Shown here one piece after another: positions 44,908 through 52,737 of a stretch of DNA of 64,000 bases (position 1 is the first letter of the stretch; each line of letters starts with the position of its first letter). Source of the stretch: an uncultured Gammaproteobacteria bacterium (GTDB lineage Bacteria; Pseudomonadota; Gammaproteobacteria; GCA-002705445; GCA-002716945); NCBI GenBank assembly GCA_902632305.1, contig CACPCG010000001.1:164431-228430 (forward strand), given 5' to 3'. The notes beneath the pieces are model-generated. The model did not search any database. It saw nothing but the letters and a program-made list of their open reading frames with translations, and was not told the DNA's origin. A program made the translations under genes and the position numbers.

Positions 44908-45227
44908 TAAACTTTCTCCGAATTTTTTTGTATATATATATGACCATCTTCTATTATCGTTTTATGAATTCTAATTGGTTCATCGGCAGGCTCATTGAGG
45001 GCTTTACCTGTTGCCAAATCAAAATAACTTCCATGAAGAGGACATTTAACAGTTTTGCCTTTGAGGCAGCCCATCGTCAATTCAGCATCTTCATGAGTGC
45101 ATAAATCATCGGCGACAAAAATCTCACCGTCTATATTTGCAATAAGATAATCATTATCATTGACTGATACTTGTTTCATATCTCCAATATTTATCTCATC
45201 TATACTTGCTAATTTAACTTTGCTCAT
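44907..45227 (-). CDS. Rieske-type 2Fe-2S ferredoxin
   Basis: 106 residues with the complete cluster motif: Cys43-x-His45 (LCTHEDAEL) and Cys62-x2-His65 (VKCPLHGSYFD). No membrane anchor, so soluble; similar to NirD or dioxygenase ferredoxins. Disulfide-forming extra cysteines of high-potential Rieske proteins are not present, except Cys54. It probably feeds an oxygenase or oxidoreductase in the same operon; two 2OG oxygenases nearby, however, do not need a ferredoxin. Confidence 0.9.
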   Translation of the reverse strand: MSKVKLASIDEINIGDMKQVSVNDNDYLIANIDGEIFVADDLCTHEDAELTMGCLKGKTVKCPLHGSYFDLATGKALNEPADEPIRIHKTIIEDGHIYIQKNSEKV

Positions 45228-45229
45228 TT

Positions 45230-46348
45230 TTATTTCTTAAATCTCTTTTCAGCTGACCCAGCATCTAAAACTTTATTAATTTCACGATAACAATCAATTG
45301 GCTTTTGACTTGTTAGATGAGTAAGAATTAATGTGGTACTCAGTGCTATACAATCTCTCATTGGTCCTGTTTTCCCTGACAATGCATCTAAGCCTTGCTT
45401 TAATGATTCTTTCGCTAACTCAAGAGGATTAACCTTTGTTTCAATTTTATCTAGTTTTTTTGTTTTCTCTATCGCCTCTGGTATCTTAACTGCCCTTACA
45501 TCTTGTTTGAGATCTAAATCTTCATCTGGATTAATTTCAATCATCTCATTTTCTGATTGAATCTCTTTATAATAATGCGCATTAACTTTTTGTCTCAATG
45601 ATGGGACAACACCTCCTTCAGTTCCACGTATAATGAGAGAAGTGTCAAAACCTGCATTTCTTGCAAGCATAAGATAGACTGGAGGATAAGGTTTATGAAC
45701 ATATCCTGTGATGAAATGTGTTTTTTTTGCTTTAATAGGGTTGGCAAGAACTTCTATAGTTGTGATTACGGGCCTTTTTATAATCTCGGATCTCAACTCC
45801 ATTAGATCATGAAGTTTTGGCGAAAAAACTCTCTGGTCAATGTACCCCCAACCAATTTCTTTTTTTGATAACCTTTCCGCTACTTGTTCATTGGATGCAA
45901 GCACATCTACTCCAAGCAATTTTAGTGTTAGATGATGAGTACATCCATATTTAGGTCCTACTGTTTCTACACCTTGAGAGAAAGAAGGGAACCCCAATTC
46001 TGCTAGCAGTGGTAAGACGTACAAAGAAGAGGGTATGTTTCTTGTATAACCATCGTATGGATCCGCAATATTTACTAGATTTTCTAAGTCAATTTCAATC
46101 TGTTTAATGTGCTCGTTCATAGCGTCTTGTACGCCTAGATTTTCGTCTTTTGTCTCTCTTTTCATTCTCAAAGCTATAAGAAAAATAGCAGATCTAACAT
46201 CACCTACATCACGATTTAGTATAGAATTCATTGTTGCACGAGCTTCTTCTCGAGTAATATCCTTACTTAGTTCTGGGCCAGTTGCTACTCTTTGAATCAC
46301 TGATTTCATGAGTTCCTGAGGCGTAATGTCTTTTTTAATTTCAGTCAT
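45230..46348 (-). CDS. TrpD-like glycosyltransferase family 3 protein
   Basis: 372 residues with the anthranilate-phosphoribosyltransferase fold: N-terminal helical domain (PELSKDITREEARATMNSIL) and the beta domain with DPYDGYTRNIPSSLYVLPL, QGVETVGPKYGCTHH and IIRGTEGGVVPSLRQ. The catalytic GTGGD loop of real TrpD is replaced by ADPYDGY, as in the TrpD2/YbiB group, whose members bind nucleic acid or unknown ligands. So tryptophan synthesis is unlikely. Two-base gap to the Rieske gene; overlaps the oxygenase upstream by 4 bp. Confidence 0.85.
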   Translation of the reverse strand: MTEIKKDITPQELMKSVIQRVATGPELSKDITREEARATMNSILNRDVGDVRSAIFLIALRMKRETKDENLGVQDAMNEHIKQIEIDLENLVNIADPYDGYTRNIPSSLYVLPLLAELGFPSFSQGVETVGPKYGCTHHLTLKLLGVDVLASNEQVAERLSKKEIGWGYIDQRVFSPKLHDLMELRSEIIKRPVITTIEVLANPIKAKKTHFITGYVHKPYPPVYLMLARNAGFDTSLIIRGTEGGVVPSLRQKVNAHYYKEIQSENEMIEINPDEDLDLKQDVRAVKIPEAIEKTKKLDKIETKVNPLELAKESLKQGLDALSGKTGPMRDCIALSTTLILTHLTSQKPIDCYREINKVLDAGSAEKRFKK

Positions 46349-46941
46349 GTCTTAAATACTATCCATGTAGTTGCAATATATTTCATTCCTTTTTGAAGTT
46401 TAACACCGCGATGTTCATGAGTCCAAAAAGGTGGGAATAATATAAGTTTACCCTTTTCTGGTTTTACTTTTACATTTTGGTTGATAAATTCTGTTTCTCC
46501 TCCGGGACCCTCAACATCATTTAGATACCAAATTGCAACAAGTTGACGGTCACTAAATTGATGACTTCCACTATCTATATGCCAGTTGAAATATTCACCA
46601 GGCTCAGTTCGTTGAATCGCATACCCAATATCTTTGAAGGGGCCTTTAAAAAAATCATATTCTTTTTTAACTGTAGCGAGAGCTTTTGACAGACTTCTAA
46701 ATAAAACTTCATCAACATCTTTCCAGGAGTCTTTTCCGCTTATTACCATGTCTGTAGATTTTTTTACCTCTTCGTTTTCTACAAAATTTTGCCCAACTCT
46801 TCCCCTATAATGGTCTTCTGTTGACTCCTCAAATCGTTGAATCATATCGTCACACGAGCTGTTATCAAGTGAGTTAGAAAATTCAAATATAAAGCTTCCT
46901 GAGCTTACCTCTATTAACCTTTTTTCTATTTTCATATCCAT
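46345..46941 (-). CDS. 2-oxoglutarate/Fe(II) oxygenase (prolyl-4-hydroxylase-like)
   Basis: 198 residues with the double-stranded beta-helix motif: His-x-Asp in YFNWHIDSGSH, the second His in FPPFWTHEHRGV, and the 2OG-binding basic residue in KGMKYIATTW. No signal peptide. Family members hydroxylate amino acid side chains or small molecules. First gene of the oxygenase-TrpD-like-Rieske-DUF4396 operon, divergent from the unknown 186-residue protein. Confidence 0.88.
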   Translation of the reverse strand: MDMKIEKRLIEVSSGSFIFEFSNSLDNSSCDDMIQRFEESTEDHYRGRVGQNFVENEEVKKSTDMVISGKDSWKDVDEVLFRSLSKALATVKKEYDFFKGPFKDIGYAIQRTEPGEYFNWHIDSGSHQFSDRQLVAIWYLNDVEGPGGETEFINQNVKVKPEKGKLILFPPFWTHEHRGVKLQKGMKYIATTWIVFKT

Positions 46942-47007
46942 TTCTTTATATATTATCTAATAAATTAATATAATATAGACATTATATATAAACCTTAAAT
47001 ATATAAA

Positions 47008-47568
47008 ATGGCAATAAGAATAAAGAGTAAGTGGTCCAAGACTGTAAAAAGAGATAAAACTAGCGAAGATTTTGCAAGCGCACTCTCTTATATAGGATGG
47101 AGACTAGCATTGGACAAAGCAAGAAATTTGCATGGCGAGGATTTTGAGTATACTTCAGATCATCAGAGAGTTACTGTTATTGTAGAGTTCATGTCATTTC
47201 AGGTACACCTCGCAGATAGACTTTTATTCAGTGATAATCATCCTGAAGAATTTAGAATAGAGGTCATGAATAAAATTGGGAGTCATTCTGCTAGAACAAT
47301 GCAAGAAAATTGTGAAGATTTGTTTGGACAAGGAGATTATCGGACAGGTTACATAAAAACACTTAACCTTCGCTCATCAGAATATTCTGATTATGAGTTT
47401 TCTCCTGGTGAGACAAACTATTCAATATACAGACACTTAGCGAAAAAGATTCAGGATGCAATGGGCTTAAGTCAGACGAACAAATGGGTTATGGATCAGA
47501 TAGTTGATATTGATGCTGTGGAAATGTGTAAGAAATTTGTTGAAGTATATAAATCTTTAATGCGATAG
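47008..47568 (+). CDS. Unrecognised 186-residue protein beside the sulfur cluster
   Basis: A soluble, mixed alpha/beta looking protein with no membrane segment or signal. It begins with a basic stretch (MAIRIKSKWSKTVKRDKT) and contains NENCEDLFG-type block MQENCEDLFGQGDYRTGY and several aromatic pairs. No family recognised. It is the only plus-strand gene within the accessory cluster, and it converges within one base on a small minus-strand gene. Its steady spacing and coding bias argue for a real gene. Confidence 0.72.
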   Translation: MAIRIKSKWSKTVKRDKTSEDFASALSYIGWRLALDKARNLHGEDFEYTSDHQRVTVIVEFMSFQVHLADRLLFSDNHPEEFRIEVMNKIGSHSARTMQENCEDLFGQGDYRTGYIKTLNLRSSEYSDYEFSPGETNYSIYRHLAKKIQDAMGLSQTNKWVMDQIVDIDAVEMCKKFVEVYKSLMR

Positions 47569-47569
47569 T

Positions 47570-47764
47570 TTATTTTTTGAATTTTTCTGCACTATCTGTA
47601 ACTTTATTTTCCCCATCCTCGTAACCAGCATCATAAGCATCTGTCACTCTCTGCTCTTCAAGTTTTGGGCTTCTTAAGTACCCTTCTTGCCATCCAATCA
47701 TGTAGTCATCAGAAACACCAATTTCCTCTAGTTTTGTAACAAAATCAAAGTATTCTTTATTCAT
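47570..47764 (-). CDS. Small acidic protein (64 residues), unknown
   Basis: Soluble and charged, with a tandem-like pattern YMIGWQEGYLRSPKLEEQR and YDAGYEDGENKVTDS (two G-Y repeats). No cysteine. Start overlaps the upstream coiled-coil gene stop by one base, so it is in one operon with it and the RspA-type gene. No family recognised. Confidence 0.65.
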   Translation of the reverse strand: MNKEYFDFVTKLEEIGVSDDYMIGWQEGYLRSPKLEEQRVTDAYDAGYEDGENKVTDSAEKFKK

Positions 47765-48078
47765 TATGTTCGTATAGATCCTTTAAGCTCGTGCGCTATG
47801 TCTACTAATCTATTTGCTAGTTTCTCGTGTTCTTCTTTATATTCCTTAACTATCCCTTGAGGATTATGATGTATATCTTTTTCTGTAACACCTTTAGAGC
47901 GTTCGAGCTCCATGAATTCTTTTTGTATCCTCAGCATTTTTTGGATGATTTCTTTCCTTTCTTTTTCCAAAGCTTTTATATCAGGTTTTTTTTCTTCAGC
48001 TACAGCTTCAGATTTTTCTTCTTTTGATTTTTCTTCTTCTGGGCTTGCTTTAGTTTCTGGATTTTTCTCTTCTGACAT
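47764..48078 (-). CDS. Charged, coiled-coil protein (104 residues), unknown
   Basis: The first 35 residues are nearly all Lys, Glu, Ala, Ser and Pro (disordered), then come heptad-like helices (ALEKERKEIIQKMLRIQKEF and later EYKEEHEKLANRLVDIAHEL). No cysteine, no signal. The start overlaps the RspA gene stop by one base. It may be a partner of the Cys-less DsrC paralogue. No family recognised. Confidence 0.65.
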   Translation of the reverse strand: MSEEKNPETKASPEEEKSKEEKSEAVAEEKKPDIKALEKERKEIIQKMLRIQKEFMELERSKGVTEKDIHHNPQGIVKEYKEEHEKLANRLVDIAHELKGSIRT

Positions 48079-48416
48079 TAATATCCGCCTTTTCGTCTAC
48101 TCTCTGGCAAGCCACCAATTCTTCCAGCTTGCTTGCTAGGGTTCCCAGGGAATAAGTCGAAAAGTGTCTTAGTATCAATTTTCTCTCCCCAGAGCTTACC
48201 TAAATCTTTTACCATATTTCTCGTGTTTGGTTGATTCTCTTTATTGTTGATAAACTCATCTCTTAAATAGTTTATAACATCCCAGTGTCTTTCAGCTAGT
48301 TCTATACCTTCTTGTTCAGCAATCACTTTTGCCACATCCTCAGTCCAATCCTCGAGATTAGTAAGAAAACCAGTCTCTGAGGTTGGAATCTCTTTTCCGT
48401 CTACTTCAACTTTCAT
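48078..48416 (-). CDS. DsrC/TusE-family protein without the C-terminal cysteines (RspA type)
   Basis: 112 residues, aligned throughout with DsrC (at 53.8 kb): the same VDGKEIPTSETGFL start, LEDWTEDVAKVIAEQEGI, RHWDVINYLRDEF and LFDLFPGNPSKQAGRIGGLP. In true DsrC the last part reads KQAC...GC with two redox cysteines; here Cys-B is Gly (KQAG) and the tail SRRKGGY has no Cys-A. This is the third DsrC class, named RspA (regulatory sulfur-related proteins). It cannot carry sulfur, so a regulatory or structural role is likely. Head of a three-gene operon. Confidence 0.9.
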   Translation of the reverse strand: MKVEVDGKEIPTSETGFLTNLEDWTEDVAKVIAEQEGIELAERHWDVINYLRDEFINNKENQPNTRNMVKDLGKLWGEKIDTKTLFDLFPGNPSKQAGRIGGLPESRRKGGY

Positions 48417-48501
48417 AGTATCACTCCGATTTACACTATAACAAAAATTACTATATTGGAAAATTCTAATATACTGTGTTGAAGATGTCTAGGTAGATTA
48501 G

Positions 48502-49176
48502 TCAATCTTCTTTGAAATTTGCAACTGCATCAATTGACTTGTGTGGAAGAAAGATACCGCACCCAAAAATCCTCCCTATGCCAACACCTACATCTTGAAG
48601 TTTAATTGAATTTTCTTTCGATAAATCTGCAATCATAAGACTTCTTGTAAATTTTTTATTCCCATCCACGGAAAAAGATTTAGTTTTACCACAGATTGCT
48701 TTTCGTATATGTATACTGTGCTCTTCAAATTCTTTTGCTACATACTTAAGAAATTCACTTTCATCTAAATCGTCATCTGTGAGAACAAATCTGCATATTA
48801 AATCTCTAACTGTTAAAAAAGGCTTCTTACAAGCAGTCCCAACTTTAATATTGTTACCCAGCACTTCTAGAGTTTCTCCTTCTAGCTTACAAGTCCTATC
48901 AAAGTCAGATTTAGGTACTCTTATGATTAGTCTCGTTCTTTTTGATAGGAAAATTTCTTCATTTTCAGCTCTTGTCCAACCATTACCAGAATCAGGACCA
49001 TGGAGAGTTTGAATGCCAGTAAGGTTGTTCTCTCTAAGCCACGGCAGGTATTTTAAAATTTCACTCGATAATGAAAAGGCATGATCGTATGGAAGAGTTT
49101 TGCAATTTATTCTAAATGCAACATCAATCATTTGAGAGGAGTCTGCTATCGATGTTTTTTCATCTTCAATCCACAT
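48502..49176 (-). CDS. Cas6/Cmx6-like RNA-binding-fold protein, without any CRISPR nearby
   Basis: 224 residues from the ATG that shares a base with the previous stop (TAATG). Motifs: N-terminal MIDVAFRINCKTLPYDHAFSL with His32, a likely catalytic-type position, the block HGPDSGNGW, and the C-terminal glycine-rich RAMP loop GIGRIFGCGIFLPHK (Gly199, 201, 205, 207). This pattern matches the Cas6/Cmx6 (type I-MYXAN-labelled) family that databases list in many sulfur oxidisers. No cas genes or repeat array occur in this window. It probably processes or binds a non-CRISPR RNA. Confidence 0.78.
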   Translation of the reverse strand: MWIEDEKTSIADSSQMIDVAFRINCKTLPYDHAFSLSSEILKYLPWLRENNLTGIQTLHGPDSGNGWTRAENEEIFLSKRTRLIIRVPKSDFDRTCKLEGETLEVLGNNIKVGTACKKPFLTVRDLICRFVLTDDDLDESEFLKYVAKEFEEHSIHIRKAICGKTKSFSVDGNKKFTRSLMIADLSKENSIKLQDVGVGIGRIFGCGIFLPHKSIDAVANFKED

Positions 49177-49367
49177 TATTCGATATACCCAGTAAAGGCT
49201 GATTCTACTCTCTCTTCCCAATTTTTCGGTGTATCAGGATATGGAGGTTTCAAGTCTAGTCTTATAAATCTCTCGCCAGACTTTGCCCTGAGCTTGACCA
49301 CTTCTAAAAGCTCATCAAAAGTCTCAACATCTTTTTCTTGTATAAGTATTGTACTTAAATAAAGCAT
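49176..49367 (-). CDS. Small protein (63 residues) between tauD-like and Cas6-like genes
   Basis: Soluble, with a possible ferredoxin-like or RAMP-associated pattern LYLSTILIQEKDVETFDELLEV and LDLKPPYPDTPKNWEERVESAF. No cysteine or signal. Both ends overlap neighbours by a base (start shared with the TauD-like stop, stop shared with the Cas6-like start), so it is translationally coupled to both. No family recognised. Confidence 0.62.
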   Translation of the reverse strand: MLYLSTILIQEKDVETFDELLEVVKLRAKSGERFIRLDLKPPYPDTPKNWEERVESAFTGYIE

Positions 49368-50215
49368 TAGACACTTATTCTCTTTTTTGATCTTAATCTA
49401 TATAACAGCCTATTCTTATTATGGCTATTTGTAAATGATGTCCTCATGTGAATGACATTATTTGAGATAACACCCTCATTTGGTTTAAGTTTATATTTAA
49501 TCTGGTAATTTTCATTCTCTAAAATTATTGATTTTAATAGTTTAATTGATTTCATTATTTTTTTATTCCAAATTATGTTCTTCTCTCTCATAGTGAACCT
49601 CATGTGAAGTTTATTGGACAGTAATTTAAATACATACCCAGAAATTTCTTTTCTATTATTATTTTTGTTCTCAGGTATAGTAAATGCTTGTTCGAGTAGT
49701 AAATCATTAAGTGCATCTGACATTTCATTAAACAATATATAAACTATTTCATGATCGATAAATCTGTTTTCACCACCAATATCTGAATCGGAATGACAGA
49801 ATAACATCCAAGATAAAATTGGGTCACTTACATCATTATAATAACCGTCAGTATGCCAATTTAATGCCTTGTTTGTATATGGTACATATTCACTTTTTAT
49901 TTTATCCTCATCTGAGACCTCAATTTTTGTCAGACCACTTTTCTCGCTGGACTCAAGTATTTCAAAATCATCCATTCCGAATTGCTTTGATAATTTTAGA
50001 AGACTATCTTTGATATCAGCGAATTCATTCTCCAATCTAAAAAACAATATATTTCCCCTCTCAATAATATCTGAGCATTTTGAAGCTTCATTTTTTGTTA
50101 GATTGTGCGGATTTTTAATATCTATGGTAAGTTTGCCAATATCTCCTGTGAAATTAGCTAATTTAAGCTCCTTCCACCTCTTATAATCATCGCTCTTCGA
50201 GTCTAAAATATTCAT
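49367..50215 (-). CDS. TauD/TfdA-family 2OG/Fe(II) oxygenase
   Basis: 282 residues from the ATG of MNILDSKSDD; a longer frame of 14 codons has no conserved look. Iron ligands: NWHTDGYY (His-x-Asp) and VIHMRTSF (second His with the 2OG-binding Arg shortly after, as in TfdA/GBBH-like enzymes). Substrate unknown; taurine use is not implied because the tauABC transporter is absent. It is the first gene of a minus-strand operon divergent from dsrA, sharing the 164-bp control region with the dsr operon. Confidence 0.85.
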   Translation of the reverse strand: MNILDSKSDDYKRWKELKLANFTGDIGKLTIDIKNPHNLTKNEASKCSDIIERGNILFFRLENEFADIKDSLLKLSKQFGMDDFEILESSEKSGLTKIEVSDEDKIKSEYVPYTNKALNWHTDGYYNDVSDPILSWMLFCHSDSDIGGENRFIDHEIVYILFNEMSDALNDLLLEQAFTIPENKNNNRKEISGYVFKLLSNKLHMRFTMREKNIIWNKKIMKSIKLLKSIILENENYQIKYKLKPNEGVISNNVIHMRTSFTNSHNKNRLLYRLRSKKRISV

Positions 50216-50300
50216 AAAATTATGGTTTTTTTTAACTTGTAATACAATTAATATCAATGTTATATTGATTATCCAAGCATTATATTAGAAAATAATGATA

Positions 50301-50379
50301 ATATAATAAACATATTAAATGGATTTAATATAGAGAGGTAACAAGGAAGCATAATTTAGAAGGTATAAGGGAGAAATAA
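50301..50379 (+). promoter_or_regulatory. Conserved dyad and leader upstream of dsrA (copy 1 of 2)
   Basis: The first 39 bases are almost identical to a stretch upstream of dsrL (three differences), and similarity continues, with small gaps, to the GGGAGAA ribosome site. The core is a perfect 20-bp dyad ATATTAAATGGATTTAATAT. The element ends directly in front of the TTG start of dsrA, so it may be transcribed as the leader. Probably an operator for a dedicated dsr regulator, a leader RNA element, or both. The upstream 85 bases of the gap show only AT-rich sequence and no gene. Confidence 0.72.
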
Positions 50380-51633
50380 TTGAAAAAGCACGATACCCCG
50401 ATGATAGATGAGCTCGAAAATGGCCCATGGCCTAGCTTTATCAGTGGAATAAAACGTCTCAGAGACAATCATCCGGAGCCAAGAATTAATGAAATGACCA
50501 ATGACTTGCTTGGTCAGCTAGAACACTCATACGAGACAAGAAAGGGATATTGGAAAGGTGGAACCGTAAGCGTATATGGTTACGGCGGAGGCATCATACC
50601 ACGATTTTCTGAGGTAGGGCACGCATTCCCAAAATCAAAAGAATTTCACACATTAAGAGTTCAGCCGCCTGCCGGAAATTTTTATACCACCGACATACTT
50701 CGCCAGCTAGCAGATAGTTGGGAGAAATATGGCTCAGGATTGGTTACATTTCATGGTCAGACAGGTAATATTATGTTCATCGGATCTACTACTGAGAACA
50801 CCCAACACTTCTTTGATGAAATAAATGATTATGGTTTTGACTTAGGTGGTGCAGGACCTTGTGTTAGAACTGCAATGGCTTGTGTGGGAGCTGGAAGATG
50901 TGAAATGTCAAATCTTAACGAGCAAAAAGCTATGCGCCTCCTAGTGAACAATTTTATGGATGATATGCATAGACCTGCTTTACCATACAAATTCAAATTT
51001 AAAATATCAGGTTGCGCAAATGATTGCATGAACTCTATTGAGAGAGCAGATATGTCTGTAATTGGTACATGGAGGGATGATATCCAAGTTGACCAAGAAG
51101 AGTTCAAGAAATATGTAGCTTTGAAAGGTAGGAAGTATGTAATTGATAATATTGTCACTAGATGTCCTACTAACGCCATCTCGCTGAATGACGATGACTC
51201 TATTGCAATTGATAATCAAAACTGTGTGAAATGCATGCATTGTTTGAATGTTGTTCCTAAAGCTCTTCATCCTGGTGATGACAAAGGAGTAACGATACTG
51301 ATAGGTGGAAAGAGAACGCTAAAAATTGGTGATTTAATGGGTACAGTAATTGTCCCATTTATGAAATTAGAGACAGATGAAGATTGGGAGCGTTTAGTAG
51401 AGATTGCTGAGGAGTCCATTGATTTCTGGGCTGACAATGCGCTTGAACACGAAAGATGTGGAGAAATGATTGAACGAATTGGTCTAGTCAATTTCTTAGA
51501 GGGAATCGGAGTGGATGTTGACCCTAACATGGTTGCAAACCCAAGAGAGAGTTCTTATGTAAGGACAGACGAATGGGATGATGAGGCAGTCAAATGGTAT
51601 GAGAAAGCAGACGCAAAAAAAGAGACAGCGTAG
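50380..51633 (+). CDS. dsrA: Reverse-type dissimilatory sulfite reductase alpha subunit
   Basis: Oxidises DsrC-bound sulfane sulfur to sulfite in the cytoplasm with DsrB. Siroheme and 4Fe-4S ligands are in CVRTAMACVGAGRCEMSN and KISGCANDCMNSI; the inserted ferredoxin domain has CPTNAI and CVKCMHCLNV. The 417-residue length is normal. The start is TTG with GGGAG 8 bases upstream. It opens the dsrABEFHCMK run behind the conserved dyad. The absence of sulfate-activation genes and presence of dsrEFH and dsrL indicate the oxidative direction. Confidence 0.97.
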   Translation: MKKHDTPMIDELENGPWPSFISGIKRLRDNHPEPRINEMTNDLLGQLEHSYETRKGYWKGGTVSVYGYGGGIIPRFSEVGHAFPKSKEFHTLRVQPPAGNFYTTDILRQLADSWEKYGSGLVTFHGQTGNIMFIGSTTENTQHFFDEINDYGFDLGGAGPCVRTAMACVGAGRCEMSNLNEQKAMRLLVNNFMDDMHRPALPYKFKFKISGCANDCMNSIERADMSVIGTWRDDIQVDQEEFKKYVALKGRKYVIDNIVTRCPTNAISLNDDDSIAIDNQNCVKCMHCLNVVPKALHPGDDKGVTILIGGKRTLKIGDLMGTVIVPFMKLETDEDWERLVEIAEESIDFWADNALEHERCGEMIERIGLVNFLEGIGVDVDPNMVANPRESSYVRTDEWDDEAVKWYEKADAKKETA

Positions 51634-51640
51634 ATAGATT

Positions 51641-52726
51641 ATGAGTGAAGAGCAGAAAAAAGAAATGAGAGCACCCATTGAGACTGGAGCACCAGATGGT
51701 TTCCAGTACATGCATCCGACAATGCGCAAAAATTATGGTCAATGGCAATATCATGAGCACCCTAAACCAGGTGTACTAAAACATGTAGCAAAAAGCGGTG
51801 AGGAAATATGGACTGTGAGGGCTGGTACCCAGCGAATCTTAGATGTATTCACACTCAGAACTTTGTGTGACATTGGTGATAAATACGCAGATGGTTATGT
51901 CAGGTTTACTATTAGAAGCAACATCGAGTATATGGTTAAAGACGCGAGTAAAGTCGACCCACTAATTCAAGAATTAGAAAATGCAGGTTTCATAGTAGGT
52001 GGAACAAAAAATAGCGTGGCAATGATATCACATACGCAAGGTTGGTTGCATTGTGATATTCCAGGAACAGATGCATCAGGAGTTGTAAAAGCTATGATGG
52101 ATGAACTCATAGAGGAATTCAAAGGTAATGAGATGCCAAATAGAGTTCATATGACCACATCATGTTGCCAAATCAATTGTGGTGGCCAAGGTGATATCGC
52201 AATAAATATCCAGCATACTAAACCTCCAAAAATTAATCATGATTTAGTTTCCAATGTTTGCGAACGTCCATCTGTTGTTGCACGCTGCCCTGTTGCTGCA
52301 ATCAGACCGGCTATGGTAAATGGAAAGGCGTCATTGGAAGTAGATGAGAAAAAATGTATTTGTTGTGGTGCATGCTTTCCACCATGTCCACCAATGCAAA
52401 TTAACGATCCTGAGCACAGTAAGCTAGCTATATGGGTAGGTGGAAATCACTCTAACGCAAGAGGAAAACCGACTTTTCAAAAACTAGTAGCTGCGGGTAT
52501 TCCAAACAATCCACCAAGATGGCCTGAAGCAACGGCGATTGTCAAACGTATACTCAAGGTGTATAAAGAAGACGCGAAAGATTGGGAAAGAATCAATGAC
52601 TGGGTAGAGAGGATCGGATGGCCAAGATTCTTTGAGCTCACAGAGCTTCCATTCACCAAATTCCATATTGATAATTGGCGTGGTGGAAGAAAAACACTTA
52701 ACTCTTCTGCGTACGTCAGATTTTAA
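51641..52726 (+). CDS. dsrB: Reverse-type dissimilatory sulfite reductase beta subunit
   Basis: 361 residues, partner of DsrA in the alpha2beta2 enzyme. Catalytic-fold motif TSCCQINCGGQGDIAIN and the ferredoxin domain CPVAAIRP with CICCGACFPPCPP are visible, and the ending GRKTLNSSAYVRF is typical. Seven bases after dsrA; the pair is surely translated together. Confidence 0.97.
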   Translation: MSEEQKKEMRAPIETGAPDGFQYMHPTMRKNYGQWQYHEHPKPGVLKHVAKSGEEIWTVRAGTQRILDVFTLRTLCDIGDKYADGYVRFTIRSNIEYMVKDASKVDPLIQELENAGFIVGGTKNSVAMISHTQGWLHCDIPGTDASGVVKAMMDELIEEFKGNEMPNRVHMTTSCCQINCGGQGDIAINIQHTKPPKINHDLVSNVCERPSVVARCPVAAIRPAMVNGKASLEVDEKKCICCGACFPPCPPMQINDPEHSKLAIWVGGNHSNARGKPTFQKLVAAGIPNNPPRWPEATAIVKRILKVYKEDAKDWERINDWVERIGWPRFFELTELPFTKFHIDNWRGGRKTLNSSAYVRF

Positions 52727-52737
52727 TTTAGATAATC

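Noticed and set aside
45230..46348. Tryptophan biosynthesis role (trpD)
   Set aside because: The PRPP loop GTGGD is replaced, and no other trp gene is adjacent; it fits the TrpD2/YbiB group.
48502..49176. Presence of a CRISPR-Cas system because of the Cas6-like gene
   Set aside because: No direct-repeat array, cas1, cas2, cas3 or effector gene is visible anywhere in the window.
49367..50215. Taurine catabolism (tauD)
   Set aside because: No tauABC transporter or taurine genes nearby; only the fold and iron ligands are shared.
50285..50310. Second Fur-like box (AATAATGATAATATAAT) in front of dsrA
   Set aside because: Only the left half of the consensus fits; the right half is plain AT-rich sequence, and there is no reason for iron control apart from this.
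50829..51729. Several minus-strand frames across dsrA
   Set aside because: They overlap the highly conserved siroheme/ferredoxin motifs of dsrA and have no family signature.
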